A DNA stretch of 64,000 bases from CAZBXE01 sp964496125 (lineage in GTDB: Bacteria > Chlamydiota > Chlamydiia > Chlamydiales > CAZBXE01): NCBI GenBank assembly GCA_964496125.1, contig CAZBXE010000004.1, forward strand, positions 1 through 64,000, in the 5' to 3' direction. This document shows, in pieces, positions 51,825-60,651 of the stretch; position 1 is the stretch's first letter; the number at the start of each line of letters is the position of its first letter. The position numbers were made by a program, and so were the translations under genes. The notes below the pieces were generated by a model. That model worked only from the letters and a program-made list of their open reading frames with translations. It was not told the origin of the DNA and did no database searches.

Positions 51825-54611
51825 ATGAGCCAAGGAGAAGAGCTTGCCTTTTCTCTATCGGATATCCTAGAGACGATCCGGAGAAACAAGCAAAAGCTTT
51901 TTTTGTGCACACTTTGTTTCTCTTTGCTCTTTGTAACCTTTAGGCTGAATCGCCCTGTTCTCTATACAGCAGAAGCTCTCTTCCGAGACAGAGCTTCTGC
52001 TCGCAATAGTGAGAGAGGCGTAGGGTCACTTGCGGGCCTTTTATCTGAAGCGTATGGGGGTGGCAAGGGAGAAGATCTCAGCTCTGTGATGCTTTCTCGA
52101 AGAATCCTTGAGAAGGCAATCGAGCGGACAAATCTTCACGCAAGGCTTAAAGAAGAGACGTTTTTGCCCCCAATTGCGCAGAGAATATATGGAAATTTGC
52201 AAGCTGAATGGCAGAATCTAGTTTATCTGCTTTTGAAGAAGGTTCCTCGCTTGGAAGAGAAACAAGCAGAACTCCTTCTCTCTGAGGTCAAGTATTTTCT
52301 TCCTTGGAAATCTTCTTTTTCTTTGACCTTGCACAGGGATGGTCGCTTCACCCTTTTCCAGAAGGAAAGCCAGTTTTCTGCAGAAGGAACCCTAGGGATT
52401 CCCTTTACATGCCCCTATGTTTCCTTTTTACTTAAGTCAAATGGTCACCCTCCGTCGCATACAAGATACACTCTTGCGATGACCCCGCTCTCTCTTGCAG
52501 CTGATGAGATAGAAAAAAAAGTATCTGTGATTAAGGATAGAAAGGATTGGAGTCTCTATAAAGTTGGGTATGCAGATGAAGAGAGGGAAAGATCTGCTTT
52601 TTTTGTGAATGCCCTGATGGAGGAGTACCAGAATTATCTAAAGGATGAGAGCGCAGTTGTTGCAGAGCAGCAGCTTCATTTTTTACAAAGCCAGCAGAAG
52701 GCGACTCAGAAAAACTTAGAGCAAGTGCTAGATGAGTACGCTACTGGCCTTGAATTCGATGTCACCTCTTCTGGCTTTCCAAGTAGTGAAAAAGAGCTTT
52801 CTGTCCTTGGTGAGGCGCAGCAGCAGTGTCAGAGAAATCTCTTTGCTATTGAGTTGAATATGAAAAGGCTCGGCACTACAGGTGAAACGGGGGTTTCCCT
52901 TTCTGAATTTCCTAAGATTGCAGGGCTTGAAAATGTGATTGATGGGCTGAAGAAGCAAAAAGATGAACTAAATATTACGTTTGGAAAAGAAGCCTATCCT
53001 TTTGATGAAAAGCAGTTTGCTGCTATTTTTAACGAGTTTGAAAAAATTAAAGAGAAACAAAGGACGATTAAAAACTACCTAGCTACTTTAGAGGGCGCTC
53101 AAGATGAAAAGCTTTTGTTTCAAAGGCGGGCGCTAATTGGTTATCTACGTAACTTGGAAAATACGCTTTTTATTAAACAGCAGACCCTTACAGAAAATTT
53201 GCCAAGTGTTGAAGATTTCGGACAGCAGATGCAAGGGGTCACCTTGGAGATGGCCAAGGAGCTGTATCTTGGGGGTAGCCGTGAGCTACGAGCCTTGGAG
53301 ACAGAAGAAAAGGAGGTTTTGTACTTTTTGGAAAAAGTAAAAGATTTAAAGTTTGAACTCAGTTCGTTTAGTGGAATTAAAATAGATCCCTTCTCTCAAA
53401 AAGCAATTGAAAAGGCAGCCGCCCTTGAGTACTTGCTTAAGGATGAAACAAGCCGCAGTGCAAAAGAACAGGAGAGAGTCCGCGCAGAACTATCGATGCA
53501 AAGAGAACTACTTGAGCTTCATCTTACCCAGACTCTTGACCTGCTGAAGATAAAGCAGGAAGCCTTGCAAGAGAAGCTGGAAAGTCTCCGTAAGATCAAA
53601 CTCCACCTCATCAGTCACCAGATCTCTCTGACAGAGCGGCAAAAGCAGGATCTTGTGCAGCTGCTTACTGCTTCGCTCCAGTCAGAAAAGGAGGCTATTT
53701 CGAAACAGATGGAGGATGTAAAAGAAAAAATGGCAGCAGTTCCCAAAAAATGGGTTGCGGAACAAATGCTCAAGCATGCTGTCTCCTTTGCAGAGAAGAT
53801 GACCGAGGAGATCACAAAGCTTGTGGAGGTAAAGACCATCAACTACAACCTTGATGTGATCCAATCAAGGCCTGTCGATTTTGCACTCATGGCTTTTCTT
53901 CCGAGTCCACCCCATCTTCTTGTCTTTGGTGTATTGGGAGCGATTCTTGGCTGGGGGGCAGCTTTTGGGTATTTTCTTGTGCGATCGGTCATGTACGGTT
54001 TTTTTGTGACACCTGAATCTCTTCGTGTTTTGAACAAACATGTCGCAGGGAAAATTTCGAAGTTTTCTGAGGTGTGTTCTTTAGAATCGATCTCTGATTC
54101 TGATTTAGAAACGCTTCGCAATCTTTTTGCTTTCGAGCAAAGACAAGAAGAGGCAAGTCGTAAGTGGCTGCTTTTAGAAGGTAGTGGACCTAAGTATGCT
54201 CCTCTTCTTGCAGCTTATATCGCAAAGATGGGTCTTCGGGTTTTGCTCGTTCCCCTTTCCTTTACAAAAGAAGGTTTGGGAAGAGGGCTTCTGCAGCACC
54301 TTCAGGGAGAAACAGATAATGTTTTGATAGAGAGAGTAGAGCGCGGGTATGATCAGGTGGAAGCGGGCGGTGTGTGCCGGTATGCGGCAGAACTTGTAAG
54401 TTCGTCGAAATTTTTAACACTCCTTGCGGACTGGGAGAGGGAGTATGATTGGATCTTACTTACCTCGGAATCTGCGGGGGGAAGTGGCGAGGCTTCTTCT
54501 CTTCTCAATCTTTTTGACCGCGTGACGTGTACTGTACACGATGATACGTTCCAGACGCTTTCTCCTTTGCTAGAAATTACAGGCAAACGCACCTCCTTCC
54601 TTTTCGCCTAA
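51825..54611 (+). CDS. Wzz/Wzc-like polysaccharide co-polymerase with degenerate tyrosine-kinase domain
   Basis: A 928-residue inner-membrane protein. A Wzz domain with TM1 at residues about 27-45 (LFLCTLCFSLLFVTF) is followed by a very long coiled-coil periplasmic region (about 270-660) and TM2 near 695-725 (LLVFGVLGAILGWGAAFGYFLV). The C-terminal 200 residues align in layout with a Wzc/BY-kinase domain (WLLLEGSGPKYAPLLAAYIAKMGLRVLLVPL), but the Walker A GKS/T is missing and no tyrosine-rich tail follows. It probably controls polymer length or export with the Wza-like protein, without kinase activity. GGGAGAG precedes the ATG. The end overlaps PBP2 by 42 bases. Confidence 0.8.
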   Translation: MSQGEELAFSLSDILETIRRNKQKLFLCTLCFSLLFVTFRLNRPVLYTAEALFRDRASARNSERGVGSLAGLLSEAYGGGKGEDLSSVMLSRRILEKAIERTNLHARLKEETFLPPIAQRIYGNLQAEWQNLVYLLLKKVPRLEEKQAELLLSEVKYFLPWKSSFSLTLHRDGRFTLFQKESQFSAEGTLGIPFTCPYVSFLLKSNGHPPSHTRYTLAMTPLSLAADEIEKKVSVIKDRKDWSLYKVGYADEERERSAFFVNALMEEYQNYLKDESAVVAEQQLHFLQSQQKATQKNLEQVLDEYATGLEFDVTSSGFPSSEKELSVLGEAQQQCQRNLFAIELNMKRLGTTGETGVSLSEFPKIAGLENVIDGLKKQKDELNITFGKEAYPFDEKQFAAIFNEFEKIKEKQRTIKNYLATLEGAQDEKLLFQRRALIGYLRNLENTLFIKQQTLTENLPSVEDFGQQMQGVTLEMAKELYLGGSRELRALETEEKEVLYFLEKVKDLKFELSSFSGIKIDPFSQKAIEKAAALEYLLKDETSRSAKEQERVRAELSMQRELLELHLTQTLDLLKIKQEALQEKLESLRKIKLHLISHQISLTERQKQDLVQLLTASLQSEKEAISKQMEDVKEKMAAVPKKWVAEQMLKHAVSFAEKMTEEITKLVEVKTINYNLDVIQSRPVDFALMAFLPSPPHLLVFGVLGAILGWGAAFGYFLVRSVMYGFFVTPESLRVLNKHVAGKISKFSEVCSLESISDSDLETLRNLFAFEQRQEEASRKWLLLEGSGPKYAPLLAAYIAKMGLRVLLVPLSFTKEGLGRGLLQHLQGETDNVLIERVERGYDQVEAGGVCRYAAELVSSSKFLTLLADWEREYDWILLTSESAGGSGEASSLLNLFDRVTCTVHDDTFQTLSPLLEITGKRTSFLFA

Positions 54612-57600
54612 GAGTGTTTTAATCTCACGCCACTTTTTGACGATTTGGGCTGCGATTGGGGCTGATTCCCTTCCTAGGCCCCCGTAAAGAAGATAGACGA
54701 CGACGACAAGCTCCGGCTTGCCAAAAGGATCTTTAAAAGTAAACTCTTCGAATTGGCCTTCTTCTTGGTCAAACGAAATGCCGCCAAACCAGACATGGTT
54801 GTAGGTATTTACCCCTTGGTACATGTCAAGGTCAATTCTCCCCCGTGCTTCTGCGGTGCTTGTCTTTCCCACAAGCTGCCCTTTTAAAGAGACAAAGTCA
54901 GCCACAGCTTCTGGATTCTTTTTATAGAGTTGGTAGAGAGCCCAAAGTGATTTTTCTGTTGAGCGGATAGCTGTTCTCTGCATTCCTGTAAGAAGAAGAT
55001 CTCGTATGGGTTTTGGCATCCAAATTTCTCTTTTGGTTTCAGTAGGGAGCAGATAGACTCTATTTTCAAGCGAGTCGGTAGTTAGGCCTTGGAAAAGGGG
55101 TGTATTGATCCCAAGGAGAGTCAAGGAGTCTTGGAAGGGAAAGCTTGAGATTTTTTCTTTTTTGGCAGGTCCTGCTGTGAGAAGGGCAATCTTAGGAACA
55201 AGGATTTTGCCCCGATTGGCAATACTTGCGAGCATGACAGCTGACTGAAGGGGGGTTGCATCAAAGGCATGCTGACCGATGGCAAAAGAATAGAGTCCAG
55301 TTTTGTTGCGTTGCAAGTCGATAGGAAGCTTTCCTTTGATTTCTCCAGGTAGGTTAACTCCTGTTCTCTCTCCATAGGAAAAAGCCGCAGCTGTAGCTGC
55401 TAAGTCTTCTCCTGATTCGATAAAGTCTGTCGACAAGATACCAAAGTAGGGGTTGCTTGAGTGCTCGAGCGCGCCGAGAAGATCGATGCGCCCAATTCCC
55501 TTGGAGAGGCTTTTGATTAGCCTTCCCCCTTTATACTTCTGCTGGATTGGACTGCCATCTAGGAAGTGCCCAACGACTGCCGTTTCCCCGTTTTTCTGGT
55601 ACTCATCGATCATCTCGAAGGGTGAAAGAACTTTGGGGTCATTCGGGATGTTGTCTTGGGAATGGAATTTTTGTCTCAAGGCTTCATAGGCGGTCACAAC
55701 CTTGAAAAGAGAACCTTGCTGTGCGCTCTGCCGATAAGCATAAGAGCGACCATAGCCATATCCCCTGATTGGATAGAAGGCAGCTGCAAGATGGCACTCA
55801 AGAGACCCCTCTTGTGTCTTACGGATGCCTTGATAGTGGGCAAGAAGAGGGGTTTTAAGGTCGTGGTAGCTTCTTAAGGTTTTGAGATACGTTTTGGCAA
55901 GGGAGAGAGGTAGCTTTGTAAGGTGGGCAGTTAAGGTGTTATAGGCGGCTTTAAATTCGATCGTTCTATGAGCCCCGCTAGTGAGTTCTCGGTGCCAGCT
56001 ATGAAGTGTGCGGTAGAAAAGATCAAGTCTGGGATCAGATTTTGTTTCAACTCCCAGCAGGAAAGCAAGGAGAAGGTCGCTATGAAATTGCTCCCAAAAT
56101 GCTGTGAAAAGCTCTTTTTCCTTTTTGTCTAAGAGATCAATGTAGGGCTTTGGATATTGCCCCTTTTCTTTCTCTTTGGCACGGATTTCTTTAAGATAAG
56201 CTTTTTCATTTTTCTCACGCCATAAGGCAAATTCCGTATTTTGAAAAATCTCCCTTGCCATTTTTTTGACTGTTTCGTCTAAGATCACTTTTGCAGATGC
56301 CGCGTGTTTTTGCTTTTCTAAAGAAAGCTGCCCCACCCAGGAGAGGAGTTGATCTGGGAAAAGCTCTTCAGGCGCGACCAGATGAGCAAGATCCACAAGA
56401 AGGAGCTTATCACGGTTATGCAAAAGATCTTTCCAGTAGGGGGCCATGTCCTTTACCCCTTTTTCCAAAGTGTAGTCAGATTCTAGAAGCCTTTTTTCTA
56501 TCTCTTCTTTTTTTAAAGAAGAGATGTTTTTTGCACCATTGAAAGGGGCGTGTTCTTCCGTATCGTAGAGGGCGTTAACAAGCTCCTCTCCTTGAGGAGA
56601 GCCACTCATAGCAAGAATTTTAAAAAAAGATCTCTGTAGTTTTATGGCCTCCCCTATCGTGGATACCTCTTTGAGTTTAGCTAAGATAGAGCTATCCTTT
56701 GGAAAGAGTGTTTCCAGGTAAGTCTGCCAATCTAATATTTTTCTTTGTTCGTAGAGGCTTGCTGTTTCATAATTCCAATATTCCCGCTCGAGAGAGCTTT
56801 TTTCATCCCAAATATCGGCAATGTAAGCTTCATCTTCGAGCCATCTGTGGATTTTCTTTTCTTTTTCCCTGGCTGCTTCCTTGTCTCCGGACCTGATAAA
56901 GTCGTTCGGGTTAATTCGGGGATAGCTAGCTAGGGCAAGAATTTCCCCCGTAGTTGGCTCCATAGCCACAATCGCTCCCCCCTTGATCCAGGGTTCTTTG
57001 ATGGTAGAGCCTGCAGGTAGGCCTGTAACGCGAGGCCTCCGAATGGCTTCATTTTGGATGAGAAGGGTTTCTGCAAACTCTTGCAAGTCTGAGGAAATGC
57101 TTAGAAGAACACGCTGGCCCGGAACAGGAGGATGGGAGCCGGGAAGATCTTTTAGGGGCTCACCTGCCGCATCAGCCCTATAGCACCTCTTTCCAGCAAA
57201 ACCACGGAGTGTTTCCTCAAATGTTGCCTCAATGCCAGCTTTTCCAACAGTGTCGTTGATGCTGTAGGCTCTTTCTTTTAGCGTTTTAAGCCTCTTTTGG
57301 AATGCTTGGAATTCTTCAAGTGAAGAGGCTGTGTGGAGTCTGTATTCTAGGTTTTGCATTTCTTGCATAATGGTTTCGTATTCTTCTCGGTTAATTTGCC
57401 CAACATAGCCGAGAAGATCAGAGGCTACTCTTTCCTTGGGATATACTCGTTTAGGTACAATCTGGGCGATGAGGCCAGGGAAATCTTTTTCCCTAGCTTT
57501 TAAGCGGTAGTACTCTTTCTCTGAGATATCCTCCTTGAGCACAAAAGGAATTGTGTTGTAGAGGGCAGATTTTGCAAAAATAAGGTCTTCGATCCGCCCG

Positions 57601-57992
57601 GGATCGAGGTTAAGTTCTGTCCCTAGAAATTGGGAGAGAGAGTATATATAATTTTTTCGAAACGAGACTTTTACTTTGTTTCCCTGGTTATCTTTTTGGA
57701 TTGTAACTCTCGGAAGCTCTTTGATTTGAGAGTAGAGAAGGGCTGCATTGTATTGCACTCGGTTAATGGCAAGGGGTTTGTTAAACCTATCTCGGATGGT
57801 GGCTCTGATGGCCGGGATGATCCGCTCACGCCGTTTTGGTTTTTCAGCAGACTCTAACCTTGTTTCATGCTGAAGAAGAGTAAGGTGGCCGATGCGAAGG
57901 AGAATGAGGAGTAGGGCTAGGAGTATCCCTTGAAGAATCTTGTTTGCTTTGTCGTGGATCGAGGAAGGTTTTTCGGCGTGCCTTTTTCTCAT
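54570..57992 (-). CDS. pbp2: Penicillin-binding protein 2 (peptidoglycan transpeptidase)
   Basis: A 1140-residue class B PBP. One N-terminal membrane helix (ILQGILLALLLILLRIGHLTLL) precedes the dimerisation domain (IRDRFNKPLAINRVQYNAALLY; GLIAQIVPKRVYPKERVASDLLGYVGQI). The transpeptidase motifs are SLFK (S761/K764), SSN in EHSSNPYFG, and KTST near residue 1042, where most PBPs have KTG. Between GGAIVAMEPTTGEILALASYPRINPNDF (about 330-360) and SLFK lies roughly 400 residues of helical, charged insertion; large PBP2 proteins of about 1080 residues are known in Chlamydia. It crosslinks septal peptidoglycan with MreC and RodA/FtsW partners. Upstream comes tRNA-Gly, without ompA between. Confidence 0.9.
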   Translation of the reverse strand: MRKRHAEKPSSIHDKANKILQGILLALLLILLRIGHLTLLQHETRLESAEKPKRRERIIPAIRATIRDRFNKPLAINRVQYNAALLYSQIKELPRVTIQKDNQGNKVKVSFRKNYIYSLSQFLGTELNLDPGRIEDLIFAKSALYNTIPFVLKEDISEKEYYRLKAREKDFPGLIAQIVPKRVYPKERVASDLLGYVGQINREEYETIMQEMQNLEYRLHTASSLEEFQAFQKRLKTLKERAYSINDTVGKAGIEATFEETLRGFAGKRCYRADAAGEPLKDLPGSHPPVPGQRVLLSISSDLQEFAETLLIQNEAIRRPRVTGLPAGSTIKEPWIKGGAIVAMEPTTGEILALASYPRINPNDFIRSGDKEAAREKEKKIHRWLEDEAYIADIWDEKSSLEREYWNYETASLYEQRKILDWQTYLETLFPKDSSILAKLKEVSTIGEAIKLQRSFFKILAMSGSPQGEELVNALYDTEEHAPFNGAKNISSLKKEEIEKRLLESDYTLEKGVKDMAPYWKDLLHNRDKLLLVDLAHLVAPEELFPDQLLSWVGQLSLEKQKHAASAKVILDETVKKMAREIFQNTEFALWREKNEKAYLKEIRAKEKEKGQYPKPYIDLLDKKEKELFTAFWEQFHSDLLLAFLLGVETKSDPRLDLFYRTLHSWHRELTSGAHRTIEFKAAYNTLTAHLTKLPLSLAKTYLKTLRSYHDLKTPLLAHYQGIRKTQEGSLECHLAAAFYPIRGYGYGRSYAYRQSAQQGSLFKVVTAYEALRQKFHSQDNIPNDPKVLSPFEMIDEYQKNGETAVVGHFLDGSPIQQKYKGGRLIKSLSKGIGRIDLLGALEHSSNPYFGILSTDFIESGEDLAATAAAFSYGERTGVNLPGEIKGKLPIDLQRNKTGLYSFAIGQHAFDATPLQSAVMLASIANRGKILVPKIALLTAGPAKKEKISSFPFQDSLTLLGINTPLFQGLTTDSLENRVYLLPTETKREIWMPKPIRDLLLTGMQRTAIRSTEKSLWALYQLYKKNPEAVADFVSLKGQLVGKTSTAEARGRIDLDMYQGVNTYNHVWFGGISFDQEEGQFEEFTFKDPFGKPELVVVVYLLYGGLGRESAPIAAQIVKKWREIKTLLGEKEGGAFACNF

Positions 57993-58004
57993 TAGAAATC
58001 ATTC

Positions 58005-58033
58005 TTGCAAATTTTGCTGTTTTAATACATAAT
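58005..58033 (+). promoter_or_regulatory. Promoter of tRNA-Gly
   Basis: TTGCAA (58005-58010), a 17-base spacer and CATAAT (58028-58033) place the start near 58040, seven bases before the tRNA. The -35 is identical to those of the other tRNA units. Confidence 0.6.
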
Positions 58034-58046
58034 AAACCACACGTTT

Positions 58047-58117
58047 GCGCCTGTAGTTCAATGGTAGAACAGTAGCCTTCCAAGCTACGAGTGTCAGTTC
58101 GATTCTGATCAGGCGCT
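58047..58117 (+). tRNA. tRNA-Gly(TCC)
   Basis: A complete 71-base cloverleaf: acceptor GCGCCTG/CAGGCGC, D-stem GTTC/GAAC, anticodon stem GTAGC/GCTAC with loop CTTCCAA (anticodon TCC), T-arm GTCAG TTCGATT CTGAT with one G-T closing pair, discriminator T. CCA is not encoded. It stands between PBP2 and rpsB. Confidence 0.95.
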
Positions 58118-58215
58118 TCTTATAGTAAATATTTCAATCCAAGACCGAAATCTTAAGCAGTGGAAAAAATTCCTAGAAGCTAAGATGCCGTAGTCAAAAA
58201 AAAGAGGGACAAGGC

Positions 58216-59043
58216 TTGGCTAAACAAGAAAGTAAAATTACAATAAAAGATTTATTGGAAGCTGGAGCTCATTTCGGGCACCAGAAACAAAGATGGAACC
58301 CCAAGATGAAGCGATTCATCTTCGAAGAAAGGGGTGGGATCTACATCATTGACCTAGCAAAGACACTCCAACAGATTCGTGAAGCGATTGAGGTTGTGAA
58401 GGAAGTTGTTGGGAAGCACAAATCGATTCTATTCGTCGGAACCAAAAAACAAGCTAAGTCTGTTATCCGAGAGTGCGCTGAGGCGTGTGATGAGTTTTTC
58501 GTGTGTGAGCGCTGGCTTGGCGGTACGATGACAAACCTTACTACAATCCGTCTGTCGATTAAGAATATGGAGCGGATTGAGAAGAAGATAGCAGCAGGTG
58601 GTGAAGGGCTGAAGAAAAAAGAGCTCTCCCTTCTCGCAAAGCAGCAAGAGAAGCTTGAGAAGAACCTTTCAGGTCTTCGAGGCATGAGAAGATTGCCTGG
58701 TCTGCTAGTTGTTGTAGACCCCATGAAAGAAAAGCTTGCTGTTGCGGAAGCTAAGAAACTTGGTATTCCTGTTATGGCTCTTGTTGATACAAACTGCGAT
58801 CCGGATCCTATCGACTACGTTATTGCCTGCAACGACGATGCTCTGAAAAGCATCAAGCTAGTCGTCCAAGCTCTCTCCGACGCAGCGATCGAAGTAAAGA
58901 ACGAACTGAAACTGAAATCTGGCAAAGAGTCAGATGACGAAGAGTCAGAAGAGGACAAGGAATCTTCTGAAGAGACAGAAACTGTCGCTGCAGTACGTGT
59001 AGAGAGAAAAGCAAGAGGCAGTAGAAAGGAAGGGGGCGCGTAA
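58216..59043 (+). CDS. rpsB: 30S ribosomal protein S2
   Basis: A 275-residue S2 with the usual start (ITIKDLLEAGAHFGHQKQRWNPKMKRFIFEERGGIYIIDLAKT) and the core GTKKQAKSVIRE, RWLGGTMTNLTTIRLSI, LPGLLVVVDPMKEKLAVAEAKKLGIPVMALVDTNCDPD, in pieces. The start codon is TTG (58216), supported by GAGGGACAAGG just before it. A strongly acidic then basic C-terminal tail (ESDDEESEEDKESSEETE, then RKARGSRKEGG) extends beyond the E. coli protein. It heads rpsB-tsf-pyrH-frr, the same order as in Chlamydia. Confidence 0.96.
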   Translation: MAKQESKITIKDLLEAGAHFGHQKQRWNPKMKRFIFEERGGIYIIDLAKTLQQIREAIEVVKEVVGKHKSILFVGTKKQAKSVIRECAEACDEFFVCERWLGGTMTNLTTIRLSIKNMERIEKKIAAGGEGLKKKELSLLAKQQEKLEKNLSGLRGMRRLPGLLVVVDPMKEKLAVAEAKKLGIPVMALVDTNCDPDPIDYVIACNDDALKSIKLVVQALSDAAIEVKNELKLKSGKESDDEESEEDKESSEETETVAAVRVERKARGSRKEGGA

Positions 59044-59898
59044 ATGAGTCAACAAATGATTACATCAGCGAGAATTAAAGAACTTCGTGATCTTACTGGC
59101 GTTGGCATGGCCAAGTGCAAAGAGGCTTTGGAAGAAGCACATGGTGACATGGAGAAAGCAGTTGCAGTTCTGAGAAAGGCAGGGGAAGCGTCAGCTGTGA
59201 AGAAACAAGGGCGCTCGACAAAGGAAGGAAAGATTGGTTTTGCAGAAAATCAAGAGGGTGTAGCCCTTGTTGAAGTGAATGCTGAGACTGATTTTGTGGT
59301 CCAAAACGAGAAATTCCAGCTCTTTTTGAAAACTATTGCCGAGCAAATCTTGCAATCGAAGCCTAAGACATTGGAAGATCTGGCTGCACAAAATTATCTC
59401 GGCGACAAGGGGATGACAGTTGAGCAGTTTCGCTCGAACTTAATCCAAACTATCGGCGAAAATATTGTGATCAAAAGATTCCAGATCCTCTCAAAAGGGC
59501 AAGATAAATCTCTTGGGATCTATTCCCACATGAATGGGAAGATTCTTGCGATTGTGGAACTTCAAGGAAACAATTCTGAAGATGAGATGGCACGTGCAAT
59601 TGCAATGCAAGTTGCCGCACATACTCCGGAGTATTTGTCTCCAGAAAAGGTTCCCCAGTCTGTCATTGAATCGGAAAAGGACATTGCAAGAAGCCAGATC
59701 AAAGGAAAGCCTGAGAACATGATTGAAAAGATTGTGGAAGGTAAAGTGAAGGCATACTTTGTGCAAGCTTGCCTATCAGAGCAAAAGTACATTCGCGATG
59801 AGAGCAAAACTATAGCTGAGCTCGTCTCTGAGAGAGCAAAAGCTACGGGTAAACCTCTTAAACTTTCCAGCTTCACCAGATGGTTTGTTGGAGAGTAG
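59044..59898 (+). CDS. tsf: Elongation factor Ts
   Basis: A 284-residue EF-Ts, the guanine-nucleotide exchange factor of EF-Tu. The N-terminal UBA-like domain (ITSARIKELRDLTGVGMAKCKEALEEAHGDMEKAVAVLR) and the core TDFVVQNEKFQLF and IAMQVAAHTPEYLSPEKVP are clear. The ATG immediately follows the rpsB stop with no spacing, implying translational coupling. Confidence 0.96.
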   Translation: MSQQMITSARIKELRDLTGVGMAKCKEALEEAHGDMEKAVAVLRKAGEASAVKKQGRSTKEGKIGFAENQEGVALVEVNAETDFVVQNEKFQLFLKTIAEQILQSKPKTLEDLAAQNYLGDKGMTVEQFRSNLIQTIGENIVIKRFQILSKGQDKSLGIYSHMNGKILAIVELQGNNSEDEMARAIAMQVAAHTPEYLSPEKVPQSVIESEKDIARSQIKGKPENMIEKIVEGKVKAYFVQACLSEQKYIRDESKTIAELVSERAKATGKPLKLSSFTRWFVGE

Positions 59899-59904
59899 AC
59901 TTCT

Positions 59905-60630
59905 ATGGGGAATTCTTTCCCGTTTAAAAAAGTGCTGCTGAAAATATCGGGGGAGATCCTTATGGGATCTGCCCCGTATGGTATCCAGCAAGATCCTTCT
60001 CTTGAAATTGCAATGGCTATCAAAGAGCTTCATTTTCAAGGGATTCATGTAAGTCTTGTGATCGGAGGAGGAAATATCTTCCGAGGCATTCAGGCAAAAA
60101 ATTTAGGAATTTCTAGAACGTCTGCAGATCACATTGGGATGCTTGCTACCCTCATGAATGGGATCGCTTTGCAACAGGCTCTAGAAACCGTGGGGTGCAG
60201 GGCACGCGTTTTGAGCGCTCTTGACTGCCCTAAGGTAGTTGAGTCGTATACAGCTCTAAAAGCTCGTGAATATCTACAGAATGGCTTTATCTTGATCTTT
60301 GTGGGTGGTACCGGTAACCCCTATTTCACAACTGATACCGCGGCAGCTCTTCGTTCTGCTGAAATTGGGGCGGACGCTCTCCTAAAGGCTACTAAAGTAG
60401 ATGGAGTCTACGATAAGGACCCCTTAAAATCGGAAGGGGCAAAAAAATATTCTCGTCTAAGCTACAGCGAATACTTAAGCGCAAATTTGAAAGTTATGGA
60501 CCAGACAGCTGTAGCGATGTGCATGGAACAAAAAATTCCCATATTGGTATTCAACATGAACTTATTGAAGAAAAATTCTGTGTTAAAAATTCTTGAAAAT
60601 CAGCATAATGGAACCTTGATAGAGGTTTAG
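59905..60630 (+). CDS. pyrH: Uridylate kinase
   Basis: A 241-residue UMP kinase of the amino-acid-kinase fold, phosphorylating UMP to UDP. Motifs: VLLKISGEILMG at the N-terminus, SLVIGGGNIFRG, SADHIGMLATLMNGIALQQAL, FVGGTGNPYFTTDTAAALRSAEIGADALLKATKVDGVYDKDP, in pieces. The length is as usual. It begins six bases after the tsf stop. Confidence 0.96.
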   Translation: MGNSFPFKKVLLKISGEILMGSAPYGIQQDPSLEIAMAIKELHFQGIHVSLVIGGGNIFRGIQAKNLGISRTSADHIGMLATLMNGIALQQALETVGCRARVLSALDCPKVVESYTALKAREYLQNGFILIFVGGTGNPYFTTDTAAALRSAEIGADALLKATKVDGVYDKDPLKSEGAKKYSRLSYSEYLSANLKVMDQTAVAMCMEQKIPILVFNMNLLKKNSVLKILENQHNGTLIEV

Positions 60631-60651
60631 CTATTAAGCCAGGGAGTAGTT

